A DNA stretch of 64,000 bases, taken from Histomonas meleagridis (Eukaryota > Parabasalia > Tritrichomonadida > Dientamoebidae). Location of the stretch: assembly GCA_020186115.1 (NCBI GenBank), contig WSYJ01000001.1, positions 1,054,001 to 1,118,000 on the forward strand, given 5' to 3'. Under the pieces are notes generated by a model, which worked only from the letters and a program-made list of their open reading frames with translations, did not search any database and was not told the origin of the DNA. Made by a program: the position numbers and the translations under genes. Shown here piece by piece: positions 39,289 to 49,700 of the stretch. Positions within the stretch are counted from its first letter, which is position 1; each line of letters opens with the position of its first letter.

Positions 39289-40671
39289 ATGTCCAAAGCA
39301 AATGCGCATTGTTATGATATATTATCAAAATGGTGTGTTCAAAACAAAGACCTTCTTCCATACATAACAATACAAGATATTGGTGATTCAGATTCTTGTC
39401 AAAAGCCAATTAATATCCACAAAGATATGTTAAACAAACTTAAAGATTTCTTAAAAGCACTTAAAAAAGAAGAGGAAAAAACGTATAACAAAATAAAAAT
39501 TCAATCTAAGTTTCAAGGTTTACCACATCAAACTCATATCTTTAACGATAAACGTTATAACTTAAACTGTCATAAATGTGTATTTGCTCGTTACGAAATG
39601 CACAATCTTAAAACAACTCTTTTATTGCAAAGACTTACTGACATTGAACAAAAGCGTGCAGAAACCAAGACATTAATATCATTATATAAAGGTAACTTGC
39701 CTAAAAATGTTATAATTACAGCTACCAGTTCATTCCGCCACATGAATCACAAATCTAATAATACATATCTTCAATTATCTCATTACATTGAACAGGAAAC
39801 AAAAGAAATATCAAATTACCCTCAGCCACTTTGGGTTCAAGATTTCCCGCTTTTCTTCGCGGCTCTTATCCGTGAAGCAATGATTGTTATGGATCAAGAT
39901 TTTACATTTTCACTTCCAACAGCCTCTGAAGCCAACTTATCGCGATGTCTTGTTAGTGGGCGTCTTCCTTTTTCTCAATCCATTCAAGGACTTCTTAATA
40001 CGACAGATATTTCCAATATTACAGAAGACATAATGAACATTTGTAACACAATAATTTCAACCTTTAACGACTTAACCAAATCTGAGATTACTTTTGGATA
40101 TCAAATTCTCTATAGATGTCTCTTTGATATCTTTTTCACCAGCAAAAAGCACATTTGGAAAAGTGGCGAAAATTCACAACTTTACAAAATCTATCGTATA
40201 TCACAGTTGACGCCGAAACATTTTAAGTTTTTTGCGACAATCAAAGACTTTCTTCCTCAAAATCCACAAATCCAAGAAAATGTTACCATCATAGAATATG
40301 TCCGAAGTATTAAAGAGTATAAAGAAGCATCTGAAATGTTTTCATATGTAATCTTTTGTTCAAGTCCATTAGATATATTATATTGGACGAGCAAAACATT
40401 AAAGAAAATCAATGAAAATTGTTCTAAATTTTATAAAGAAAATCGAAATAAAGATCCGCCATTGAGTTTTGCATTCGATGACATATTTTCGATGTTTTTG
40501 ATGACATTTATAGGCTCTGGAATTGCAGACGTATTTGCGGTGTCTGATTTCGTGCAGAGATTTGCGCCAAATAAATTGTCGACGCAATTCAACCAAGCGA
40601 AAATGCTATTACAGGCGTTGGCTTTGTATTGTGATGAAATAAATGCCGAAAGTTTAGAAAGTTGTGTATAA
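39289..40671 (+). CDS. VPS9-domain-like protein
   Basis: 460 residues from the ATG at 39289; nine further codons upstream are open only from a GTG. The N-terminal 300 residues are helical. The C-terminal 120 residues read SPLDILYWTSKTLKKI, then FAFDDIFSMFLMTFIGSGIA and DFVQRFAPNKLSTQFNQAK, then MLLQALALYCDEI. This has the order and spacing of VPS9 domains (D-D-x-x-P-like helix, Y-x-x-x-F segment, closing helix). VPS9 proteins activate Rab5-type GTPases on endosomes. The usual Asp-Asp pair is present as FDDIF. The family is expanded in trichomonads. Assignment is moderate. Confidence 0.55.
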   Translation: MSKANAHCYDILSKWCVQNKDLLPYITIQDIGDSDSCQKPINIHKDMLNKLKDFLKALKKEEEKTYNKIKIQSKFQGLPHQTHIFNDKRYNLNCHKCVFARYEMHNLKTTLLLQRLTDIEQKRAETKTLISLYKGNLPKNVIITATSSFRHMNHKSNNTYLQLSHYIEQETKEISNYPQPLWVQDFPLFFAALIREAMIVMDQDFTFSLPTASEANLSRCLVSGRLPFSQSIQGLLNTTDISNITEDIMNICNTIISTFNDLTKSEITFGYQILYRCLFDIFFTSKKHIWKSGENSQLYKIYRISQLTPKHFKFFATIKDFLPQNPQIQENVTIIEYVRSIKEYKEASEMFSYVIFCSSPLDILYWTSKTLKKINENCSKFYKENRNKDPPLSFAFDDIFSMFLMTFIGSGIADVFAVSDFVQRFAPNKLSTQFNQAKMLLQALALYCDEINAESLESCV

Positions 40672-40999
40672 AATAAATAAATAAAAAATAGTTTTCATGA
40701 AAATGTTATTTTACTTTTGTCGAAAATTCAGTTATTTTAAATAAAATTTCATATATTGAATAAAAGTTTTAATAATTTGTAAACATTTATTTCTTCTTCT
40801 TTTGTTTGAATTAATAACAAATATTCTAAATAGAGATCAAATTTATTCCTTTGAGAAAAAATGTTGGCTATATGACAAATGATATTGTTGAAAATACATG
40901 GTTGAACTGATTTGAATAATTAAGTTGTTTGTTGAACTGATGATTGAAGATTTTCTTCTTTGATTTGAAAAATATCTTGCTGGATATAATTTAACAATT

Positions 41000-41250
41000 T
41001 TATATTTCAAGAAGTAATTTAACTATCTCTATAGAATCATTTAAAGATGCATGCATAAGTGCTGTTTCAAATCCTTAAAATAATTTTCAATCTTATATAA
41101 GTGCTCTGTTTGCTAATAAATATAAAAAATACGTAAATAAAATCAAAAAGTTTTAAAAATAATAAATAAAAAAATTAAATACCTTTAATCAAAATATTTT
41201 TGCAATTCTTGAAGTCAAATTTAAGATAATGAATTCATTATTGTTTATTT
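41000..41250 (-). pseudogene. Ankyrin unit relic
   Basis: The minus strand has KNILIKGI at about 41180-41210, then a spacer-like stretch, then a module FETALMHASLNDSIEIVKLL ending LEI-stop at 41000-41002. It is a two-unit remnant of the ankyrin family with the same spacer position but a spacer longer than 71 nt. The surrounding bases 40672-40999 hold nothing else I can support. Confidence 0.55.
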
Positions 41251-41255
41251 ATATT

Positions 41256-41855
41256 TCATGATAAATTACATAAATAATTACTTTCGATTTGATTTTGTTT
41301 TTTATTGGTTTCTGCATTGTTTATAAAATTTTTAACTATTTTCGTGACCAAAAAAGCAAATGCTTCACGAACATTGATTTCTTTAATAGACGATGCTTCA
41401 TAGAAAATGAGATTTTCACTCTTACTGAACTCAACTCCTTCTTCGAAAGAGACTTCGCGCTTTTCATCAACGTCACACTTCGATCCAATCAGCATAATAA
41501 CAACTTTGCTATTAGATTGACGAATACTTTTTATCCACTCAGGAATCATCTGAAATGTGTCCTTTTGTGTGATGTCGTAGAGAAGAATTACTCCATTTAT
41601 TTCAAGACGAGTTAAATATAAATGGTAATTTGGTGGGGGCTTTTTTGGAATTTCAGCTCCAACAAGATCATATAAATGTACGTCAACAGTTTTTCCTTCT
41701 ACTATCATTTTTTTTGTGTATGAATAAGCTAATGGACTTGGATTTATTCCAGGCATTTCATAAATAACACATGAAACAAAACTTGTCTTACCAACATGTC
41801 TACTACCACCTATGGCAATATTGCATGTAAAGTTTGACTCTTGTTGCTTCTCCAT
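41256..41855 (-). CDS. Ras/Rab-like small GTPase with CAAX end
   Basis: 199 residues from the ATG at 41855; the open frame extends six codons further only via TTG. P-loop GGSRHVGKTS, G3 DLVGAE (no Gln after the Gly, so fast intrinsic hydrolysis is not expected), G4 GSKCD in place of NKxD, and G5 EASS. The protein ends CNLS, a CaaX box predicted to be farnesylated, unlike the double-Cys end of most Rabs. An insert KKPPPNYHLY replaces switch II. It may be an unusual Ras-family member acting on a membrane. TATCGTA and AACGGT elements lie 30-65 bases upstream. Confidence 0.85.
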   Translation of the reverse strand: MEKQQESNFTCNIAIGGSRHVGKTSFVSCVIYEMPGINPSPLAYSYTKKMIVEGKTVDVHLYDLVGAEIPKKPPPNYHLYLTRLEINGVILLYDITQKDTFQMIPEWIKSIRQSNSKVVIMLIGSKCDVDEKREVSFEEGVEFSKSENLIFYEASSIKEINVREAFAFLVTKIVKNFINNAETNKKQNQIESNYLCNLS

Positions 41856-42083
41856 TACGAAAAGGATTCGCAAAGATTTATATCTCTATCGTATTTGATC
41901 AATGAGAAAAACGGTAAAAATTTATCACTGCATATATTTTTCAAAAGAATTTTCTTGAAAGTAATGTCTGAATGAAATGAAGTTTTTTCCAAAAATTCTC
42001 AATAAGCATGAATTGCTTTGAGCATTTTATTTCCAAATGATCACCATAAGAAGATAAAAGTAAAAAGTTTGTTTTGGTGTTTA

Positions 42084-42662
42084 TTAAGCTGCTTTACGTT
42101 TAGTGATACTTGCCTTATAACCAGCTTTAATTTGTTGAACCGATCTTTGAGCAGTGCATTGGTTACATTTAATGAATAATAAACGATTGTTCTTCTCAAG
42201 TTTTGTATCAGCAGAACCGCAAACAGGACACTTAACATATTGGTGTACATATTGTAATATGTATTTTTCAATTGCGTTCATTTGAAGACGACCTGTAATA
42301 ATAAGACCTCCTTTGCCATCAATTGAGGCGTCTGTGTTCTGTTCAGTGCAGATGTAATGTTTGACATGCTCTGGGTCTCTTTTAATACTTTTACAAATAG
42401 TTGTGAAATTGAGGAAAATAGTTTTCTTGGCCTTCTTTTCAATTTGAATAGCTGGAAGACGGATGCTGCGTGAGGTGGAAGAGGATTCTACGTTTTTGCT
42501 GTGCATTAAGTTAAAAGCTCTTTCAATCATTTCGGAATATGGATATAAATTAACTTTAGAACTAGATGAATTGATTCTTGATGATTCCATAACTTCAGTA
42601 CGAATGTGAGGTCTCTTTTTTAAACAATTAGGATTAAATTCTCCAAGGAGTGGTGTTGCCAT
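42084..42662 (-). CDS. eIF2B-beta-like (EIF2S2): Translation initiation factor eIF2 subunit beta
   Basis: 192 residues with ATG at 42662. From about residue 75 the conserved core is present: KTIFLNFTTICKSIKRDPEH, then VKHYICTEQNTDASIDGKGG, LIITGRLQMNAIEKYILQYV. The zinc ribbon CPVC...CNQC follows (Cys spacing 2-18-2) and the basic end KAGYKASITKRK. It is one of three eIF2 subunits that deliver initiator tRNA to the ribosome. The polylysine blocks that bind eIF5 and eIF2B-epsilon in other eukaryotes are absent, so the N-terminus is shortened. A TCACTTTTAC plus AACCGTA stretch lies just upstream. Confidence 0.93.
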   Translation of the reverse strand: MATPLLGEFNPNCLKKRPHIRTEVMESSRINSSSSKVNLYPYSEMIERAFNLMHSKNVESSSTSRSIRLPAIQIEKKAKKTIFLNFTTICKSIKRDPEHVKHYICTEQNTDASIDGKGGLIITGRLQMNAIEKYILQYVHQYVKCPVCGSADTKLEKNNRLLFIKCNQCTAQRSVQQIKAGYKASITKRKAA

Positions 42663-42683
42663 ATCGATTTTGGTCCTGGAAAT

Positions 42684-42690
42684 AACCGTA
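42684..42690 (+). promoter_or_regulatory. AACCGTA element upstream of eIF2-beta
   Basis: AACCGTA lies about 22 bases upstream of the minus-strand start at 42662. Further upstream, reading on the minus strand, is GTGTCACTTTTACGG, which has the TCA-Y-W-W shape of a trichomonad initiator. Both roles are inferred from position. Confidence 0.4.
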
Positions 42691-42985
42691 AAAGTGACAC
42701 TTGACGAAATTTACTCACAAAAAATTGATAGGGATATGATCGTTCATGGAATTTCAGAACTTGAAATCGTCCAATCATCAATCTTCCCTAAAATAGGGTT
42801 TTAAGTTATGGTAACATTTGGAGAAATATCTTAATTTTTGCATTTTAATATAATAGAAATTTTGTTTAAATTAATTTCAGGTCAGTTTTTAGATGAAATA
42901 TATAAAATGTTATATTGGTACCAATTTTTCCATAAATTATTATTAAAATTACACATTCCTTTCTTTGATTTTATAATTATAATTA

Positions 42986-42991
<6 letters not shown>

Positions 42992-43022
<31 letters not shown>
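42992..43022 (+). repeat. Homopolymer of 31 T
   Basis: An unbroken T run in the intergenic region 42663-43113, next to the 3' end of the subtilase gene on the other strand. Read on the minus strand it is a 31-A run downstream of that gene, about 90 bases past its stop. No gene is seen in the rest of this interval. Confidence 0.95.
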
Positions 43023-43026
<4 letters not shown>

Positions 43027-43113
43027 AAATGATAAAAGTAATTTTAAACATAAACTTACAAAAATAGAAAATAACTTTATTTTATTTTTATTATACGCAA
43101 AAAAAGATTCATA

Positions 43114-45627
43114 TTAAACATCCCGTAGTAATTCTAATGTGTCTTTTTCTGATGTTTTGTTGTTCTTTTCTTCTTCTTCAGCTGTTTCCATATCGTTACT
43201 TTTAGATTCCTTTAATATCAATTTATTTATTATTAACCAAATCATCAAAACAAATAATAAAATCACAAATATTATGATCAATATAATTTCTTCTGTATTC
43301 AAGCCCACATATTCCAATGAAAATTTTGCTTTTGAACTTTGAATTGCCAAACAAGTTATATTTACATATAACTTTGTTATGATATTTGATCCTATTTTTA
43401 AGTAAGTTTTAGTTCCATTCAAATACCCTGTTTCTTCTACTGCAAGTTTACTTTTGGAATCATACCCGAAAAGATTATATTTGATTGCAGCTCCACTTTT
43501 TGTAAACTGTTCAATTTTTAATTGTAAACTTTCACTTAAGTTTTCTATTACAAAAAACAATGTTTGATAAGGAGAAAAATCTATTGCAATTGTTTTATTA
43601 TTATTTATATCAAGTGACAAAATTTTGTTTTGACAAAATAAACCAACATATCCATCATTACATATACATCCATTATTAATTTTATATGTGTTCTTTGATA
43701 TACATAATAATGACCAATTTGTTTTTGTCGTTACTTTTTTTAGATGAGAAAAATTACCAACAATAGCGAGAGATGTCTTTGATGAACAATCTTTCTTAAT
43801 ACATTTACTACTTCTAATATGAAGAGAATAAATTCCATTTTCAATATTATTTTGATCGATAAAAATTCGTTCATTTGTAGAATGTATATCTTCATTAGAA
43901 TTATATAAAGGATGTAATATATTACCATTTGGTCTAACAACAAAAAGATCAATATCATGAACTAATGGTATAAGTGATTCATGTGATAATACATCATCAA
44001 TATATGACATAACAATTCTTAAATCACTATTATTAGTTACATCAATTCGATAAACAATTTCATCATTTTTTGAAACATCAAAAGTTTCAAATGATACATT
44101 TTTACCACTAAGTTCATATATTAAATTCGTTATATTTATCATACCAAAGCCCCATTTAGGATCAGGAGTTTGTGGATTTATTGGATTATCAGCGGAAGCA
44201 ATTGCTAAAGCTCTTAATAAACATGAAGAAATATTTTTTATATTAAATTTTTTCTCTAAATATTCACGAATTAATAACAAAGAACCAGAAACAAATGGAC
44301 AAGCCATAGATGTTCCAAAATTTAATTCAATAATTTTATCCAAATTTTTACTTGCACTAAATATGAATTCACCAGGTGCTACAACTTCAGGTTTAATTTG
44401 CCCATAAATTGTTGGACCATTTCCTTGAAATTTTGAAATTTTTGGTTTTTTAATTATTTCATGAGTTGAATAATCATATAATTGACTAAGCGCACCCACA
44501 GTTAATACATTTTTAGCATTCGATGGACCAGTCACATAGTTAAGAGAAGGATTATTACCCGAAGAAAAAACAAAAAGAAATTCAGGATATTCATATGAAG
44601 TATGATCTAAAAGATATCTAAAAACTTGACCTATTCCTTCTAATTTATCCATTCCCCACGAATTAGAAGATATATATGAATTACATTTAGACATAGAGTT
44701 AATTACTATATCAATTATTTCAATTCCTATCTTTGCAATTCCTTTCGAATCTTCAGTATCAATAATAATTAATTTGGCATCAGGAGCTGTTCCATTAAAA
44801 AATGAATATTCATTATCTTTTGATACACTGCCAACAGCTATTCCTGATACATGTGTGCCATGGCCACTATTATCATTAAAGTCATCACTATTAATCGAAA
44901 TATATGAAGCAATTTTCCGATGTGAAAATGAACAAATATTATAAGGAATAGAAATGTTTCTTGAATCATGGAAAAAAATTGATTCGGTATTAATTCCACT
45001 ATCAACAATTGTAATGACTTCGCCTTCCCCTCGATAACCTAAATCATGAAGAGGGCGTTGAAGTAATGGAAATCCATTTTTAATGGTGAATTGTTTATGT
45101 ATTCCTCCTTGTAAATATCCAACAGCAACAGAATTAAAAAAAGATATTTTAGTTGGTAAATAAATTGATAACACTAAATTAGAACTTATTAACTCATTAA
45201 GCTCAGTGCTGTTTGAATGAAGTTTTACAGTAAATATATCTCTTTTTATAGTTTTAATGATTTGAAAATTTGATTGAGAAAAATTAGGATGAGCAATAAC
45301 TACAACTGTATCAGATTTTATTAATTCTGAAATATCAGACTTTAATTTCTCTGATTGAGGAATTATATAAATATATGCTTCATTGGTTGAATTAATTGCT
45401 GAAATTTCTGATGGTGAGAGAAAAGAAAAAAAGGAATTTTTGGTGATTTGATGATAAAAATCAAAAAAGCATTCATATTTTTCATAAAATGATTCATCTA
45501 AAACTTGAATTTTACACCAATGTGAACTTGATATATTATATGATTTTGTAGAATATCCTGTTTTTTCTTCGAGGGCTTTAACTACTTTGGAATTTTGTCC
45601 AAAACATTGAATTAAAAAAAGAAGCAT
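43114..45627 (-). CDS. Membrane-anchored subtilisin-like serine protease (S8)
   Basis: 837 residues. A short hydrophobic start is a signal peptide or anchor. The S8 domain spans about 195-510. Asp209 lies in ITIVDSGIN, His256 in SGHGTHVSG, oxyanion Asn358 in SSGNNP and Ser440 in NFGTSMACPFVSG, so the catalytic set is complete. A pro-region precedes and a beta-sandwich follows. Next is an EGF-like stretch CICNDGYVGLFC, one membrane span near 775-797 (IILIIIFVILLFVLMIWLI), and an acidic cytoplasmic tail. The layout matches trichomonad surface subtilases, which are secreted or on the plasma membrane. Substrate is unknown. Confidence 0.93.
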   Translation of the reverse strand: MLLFLIQCFGQNSKVVKALEEKTGYSTKSYNISSSHWCKIQVLDESFYEKYECFFDFYHQITKNSFFSFLSPSEISAINSTNEAYIYIIPQSEKLKSDISELIKSDTVVVIAHPNFSQSNFQIIKTIKRDIFTVKLHSNSTELNELISSNLVLSIYLPTKISFFNSVAVGYLQGGIHKQFTIKNGFPLLQRPLHDLGYRGEGEVITIVDSGINTESIFFHDSRNISIPYNICSFSHRKIASYISINSDDFNDNSGHGTHVSGIAVGSVSKDNEYSFFNGTAPDAKLIIIDTEDSKGIAKIGIEIIDIVINSMSKCNSYISSNSWGMDKLEGIGQVFRYLLDHTSYEYPEFLFVFSSGNNPSLNYVTGPSNAKNVLTVGALSQLYDYSTHEIIKKPKISKFQGNGPTIYGQIKPEVVAPGEFIFSASKNLDKIIELNFGTSMACPFVSGSLLLIREYLEKKFNIKNISSCLLRALAIASADNPINPQTPDPKWGFGMINITNLIYELSGKNVSFETFDVSKNDEIVYRIDVTNNSDLRIVMSYIDDVLSHESLIPLVHDIDLFVVRPNGNILHPLYNSNEDIHSTNERIFIDQNNIENGIYSLHIRSSKCIKKDCSSKTSLAIVGNFSHLKKVTTKTNWSLLCISKNTYKINNGCICNDGYVGLFCQNKILSLDINNNKTIAIDFSPYQTLFFVIENLSESLQLKIEQFTKSGAAIKYNLFGYDSKSKLAVEETGYLNGTKTYLKIGSNIITKLYVNITCLAIQSSKAKFSLEYVGLNTEEIILIIIFVILLFVLMIWLIINKLILKESKSNDMETAEEEEKNNKTSEKDTLELLRDV

Positions 45628-46081
45628 TTAGTAAAATCACTTGGGTATGTGATTTAGCTGTTTGTTGTTTTGAATACGACGGGTCTTTTCCAACTTTTTG
45701 AATGGTTTAGTATTTTTTGTTTGCGATTTTGAATATAATGAATTTGTCTTCAGGAGATTTACATCGAAAATCGTAGCAGATAGAATGATTTAATGAATTT
45801 AAGCATTACCAAAAATATTTCTTTGTTATGGTTATAACAAATTTAACATTCAATAAATATTTTCTGAAATTAATTGTCAGTGTAAACAATTAAATTATTT
45901 TATTTTTTCTTTATTACTTATTCATTTTATTTTGACGAAAGTAAAATTTGATTTGGAAACAGCACAAGAAAAAAAAAGCTATTTGATGAAGCACCACAAA
46001 CGATAGGAAATTCAATGATTAAAAATCGTTTTTTTCTGAAAAAACATATCGTTGTATTGAAGTAGGGAACGTTTAGATTAT
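45628..46081. other. Intergenic, no gene seen
   Basis: About 450 AT-rich bases. No supported frame or RNA gene. Confidence 0.5.
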
Positions 46082-46591
46082 TTAATCAGTGAAGAGTGCA
46101 GCAATATCAGAATTATTTGCAATTGTCCACTTAACATCATTCCTTCCAATGGCTTTTCCACTTCCTGCGTGTTCAGCGGCAATTTGTAATAATTCTGAGA
46201 CACATTGCTCTATTACAGCAGCTGTGTAAACAGTCGCTTCGCCATGAATTATCACGGTGTGATACTTCTCACGCATTCTAGATAACAAATCATCGAGAGG
46301 GAATTCTGGATCAGATGTTTTTCCAATTGGCTGACCTTTAGCCTTAAATTCTGAAAGTGCAGTATCACCAGCAGCTTTCATTTTATCAATCATTGACTCT
46401 GGGACAAAATGAGGTAAGGCAAGTATTACTTCCTTTTCATTCATTTCGACGATTGGTGCACAATTACGAGTAATCTTATCGAAAAGGATTAAAACAGCGT
46501 TATTAAGATCCATAAGACCCATACCAGAGATTGAATTTGATGGATTAGTTTTGTGTAAAATTCTTGATACGCAAGCGTCGGAAAGAAACAT
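46082..46591 (-). CDS. Fused H2B-H2A histone-fold doublet, tailless and acidic
   Basis: 169 residues, ATG at 46591. Residues 5-83 follow H2B: VSRILHKTNPSNSISGMGLM, a long alpha2, then EVILALPHFVPESMIDKMKA and AGDTALSEF. These match the order alpha1, loop 1, alpha2, alpha3 and the H2B-specific alphaC that follows the PGEL turn. The second loop is about six residues shorter. Residues about 95-168 follow H2A: DPEFPLDDLLSRMREKY corresponds to FPVGRV..RLLRKGNY. TVYTAAVIEQCVSELLQIAA corresponds to the VYLAAVLEYL helix, and DVKWTIANNSDIAALF to HLQLAIRNDEELNKLL. The basic tails are missing and the net charge is about minus 6. It may act in chromatin or transcription assemblies. It is divergent from the RNA polymerase I gene. 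Confidence 0.75.
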   Translation of the reverse strand: MFLSDACVSRILHKTNPSNSISGMGLMDLNNAVLILFDKITRNCAPIVEMNEKEVILALPHFVPESMIDKMKAAGDTALSEFKAKGQPIGKTSDPEFPLDDLLSRMREKYHTVIIHGEATVYTAAVIEQCVSELLQIAAEHAGSGKAIGRNDVKWTIANNSDIAALFTD

Positions 46592-46733
46592 TTTATTTGT
46601 TTATGTCAAATAATAATAACCGCCAAATAATTTAATAGTTTATTTTGACGATAGAAATTGTGATACTATTATAAATAAACTATTTAATTTGCATCCAACG
46701 ATAGAATTGAAAGCTTTGGTCATTCACCAAAAT
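46592..46733. promoter_or_regulatory. Divergent promoter: histone doublet and RNA polymerase I subunit
   Basis: 142 bases separate the two ATGs. They contain AACCGCC at 46618-46624, TTGACGATAGAAATTG at about 46646 and CAACGATAGAATTG at about 46694. A TCACCAAAAT stretch lies at 46724-46733 directly before the 46734 ATG, a good match to the trichomonad initiator shape. Co-regulation of the two genes is inferred from the layout. Confidence 0.5.
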
Positions 46734-49700
46734 ATGGAAACTCCTCGTCCACCTGAAGAGCAATCCAAAGATCTTGAACAATTTTTAGCACCACACTTAG
46801 ATTCATTTAATTGGGCTGTTACTACAGGTTTACAAAAAATTCCAAGTTGGATTCTTCCACAAGAAATCAAAAGAGAAGATGAGGATGAAATTCTTAGATT
46901 CCAAGTCACTGATCTTTCTCTTTCTAAACCTCATGATGCTCGAGGTAAACCAATATTTCCATTTCAATGTCGTTTAGGGGGAACAACTTATGGTGGTTCC
47001 CTTCAAATCACCATCAAAGCTACATATGGAAATCTTCCATCACATAAGATCACAATTATGTGTGATAATATTCCAATTATGATTAATAGTTGTCTTTGTC
47101 ACTTACATGGTTTAACACCTCAACAAAAAGCCGATCTTCTTGAAGAAGAGACCGAAAGTGGTGGTTATTTTATTGCTAATGGATATGAAAAATTACTTCG
47201 ACTTTTAATTCTTAATCGTCAAAACTATGTATTTGCAATTTCACGTCAATCATATCTTAGCAAAGGCGAATTTTTCTCAACCTTTGCCACTTCCTTAAGG
47301 TCATGTGCTCCAGATTGTTCATCAGTCACGACCAATGTTCATTATCTTACAAATGGCAACATGATGGTTTTAATTCCAGTCCAACGTCGTATGTTCTTTG
47401 TCCCATTACCCATTATCCTTAAGGCTCTTATTGAATGTACTGATAAGGCAATATATTTATCAATTACCGAAGGCAAAAACGACACATTTGTAAGCGATCG
47501 AGTCTTAGCAACACTTAAATATTCAGCTGAGCTCCATGTTAACACTAGTGAAGCAGCACGAGATTATCTCGGTGCACATTTCAAGCGTTTATCCTCAGCC
47601 ATTGGTGCACCAGCGCATTTTACTAATGACCAAGTCACCCAATTATTACTTGATCGCTATCTATTTCCACATTTAACGGGTAAATCTCCAAGTGCCAAGT
47701 ATGATTTACTCATTTTCATGACCAAACGACTTTTATCATTAGTCAAAGGCGATGTAATGCCAGATAATATGGATGCGACTTCATGTCATGAGTTATTAAC
47801 ACCCGGAACATTATGGTTAGCAGCATTAAGTGATGGGATTAGTGACTTTTTACGTGGTACAGCATCACAAATCATTAAAGACCAAAACCATAAACTTGAA
47901 AACTTCGATAAGTTATCGATGATCTTAAAGAAATCGGTCAGTTCAGTCGAGAGTAAAATGCGCTATTTGTTTAGCACCGGTCAAATTCGAGGTAATTCAA
48001 CATTAGGTTTATCACAAGTTGATGGTTTATCTATTATGGCCGAGCGTATTAATTATTGTCGTTATTTAGCACACTTTAGATCAGTACATAGAGGCGCATT
48101 CTTTGCGAGTATGAAAACTACAGCAGTCCGTAAGTTATTACCTGAGTCATGGGGATTTATGTGTCCAGTACATACTCCAGATGGAGGGTTATGTGGCTTA
48201 TTAACACATTTAGCACGAATGTGTCAAGTTGTATGTGGAGAAAATGTCGGAGCAGAAGAATGTAAGAAAGTATTAGCAGCGAATGGAATGATACCATTTA
48301 TGATACAAGGAGGTACGCCATGTATAGTTAATGGTGAAATTGTTGGATGTTTATTAGATATTAACTTAGAAACAGCAGTTAATGCATTAAAGATTGCACG
48401 ATTAAATGGATTTGTACCAGAAACAGTTGAAATTGCTTCGTTACCAGCTACTATTGGATTTACGAAATCAGTATATGTATTTACTAATCAACAACGTATG
48501 ATGAGACCAGTATATAATATCAAAGAAAAGAAAATAGAATATATTGGACCACTTGAACAAATCTTTATGTCAATTGATGCATTACCTCTTAAAGAAGATG
48601 AAGATGTTAGTATCAGACTTAAGCATCATACACATTGTGAAATACATCAAACTTCAATGTTATCATTAGTAGCATCATTAACACCATTTTCTGATTATAA
48701 TCAATCACCACGTAATATGTATCAATGTCAAATGGCTAAACAAACTATGGGTTATCCATCACATAATGAATCAGCACGTACTGAAAACAAAACTTATCAT
48801 GTCCATTATCCACAACGTCCAATCATTCGTAACTCTACACAAGATTCACATGCGTTATTAGACTTTCCTTTAGGTACTAATGCATGTGTAGCAGTTTTAT
48901 CATATACAGGTTATGATATGGAAGATGCGTTAATCTTAAATAAGAGTTCAGTTGAAAGAGGCTTTGGACATGGTTGTATCTATAAGACGCATAGATATTC
49001 TGCAAAAGAAATCGAAACTAATGGTATCTTTTCTAACACAAGAGATGGGAAAATCATTGATGATGAATTAGATAAAGATGGATTACCATTTGTAGGTCAA
49101 GAAGTACATAAAGGCACAAAAATATTACGTGTGATTAACCCGCAAACACAAAAAGAAAGAGTTATGCGTTATAAAGATGGAGAAGATGGTTGGGTCGATC
49201 AAGTAATTACATCTGGTGATAGTGAAGGTAATATATCATCAGTCGTCATCAAGTTTCGTATGGATAGAACGCCAACTATCGGTGATAAGTTCTCATCACG
49301 TCACGGACAAAAAGGTGTGTTCTCATTCCCTTGGCCCGAAGAGAATATGCCATTTACTGAGAGTGGAATGCGCCCTGATGTTATCATTAATCCGCATGCA
49401 TTTCCATCACGTATGACCATTGGTATGTTGATTGAGTCGATGTGTGGCAAAGTTCAAGCGAATGACATTTGTGAATCATTTGATGCTACACCATTTACAT
49501 ATGATGAAAAGAATCGAGCAGTAGAAGTTATTGGAAAGCGATTAGTTGAACGAGGATTTAATTATTATGGTAATGAAGTAATGTATTCCGGAATCACAGG
49601 AGAACAATTTAAGGCTGATATCTTCTTCGGAGTTGTGTATTATCAAAGATTAAGACATATGGTTGGCGATAAATATCAAGTTAGAGCAACTGGAAGAATT

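Noticed and set aside
43000-43022. Poly-T run as a Pol III terminator for an RNA gene
   Set aside because: No A/B boxes or foldable RNA precede it on the plus strand; it is more likely a slippage-expanded tract.
46689-46733. TTG start 15 codons upstream of RPA2
   Set aside because: Nuclear eukaryotic genes rarely use TTG; the ATG at 46734 follows an initiator-like element and begins a normal N-terminus.
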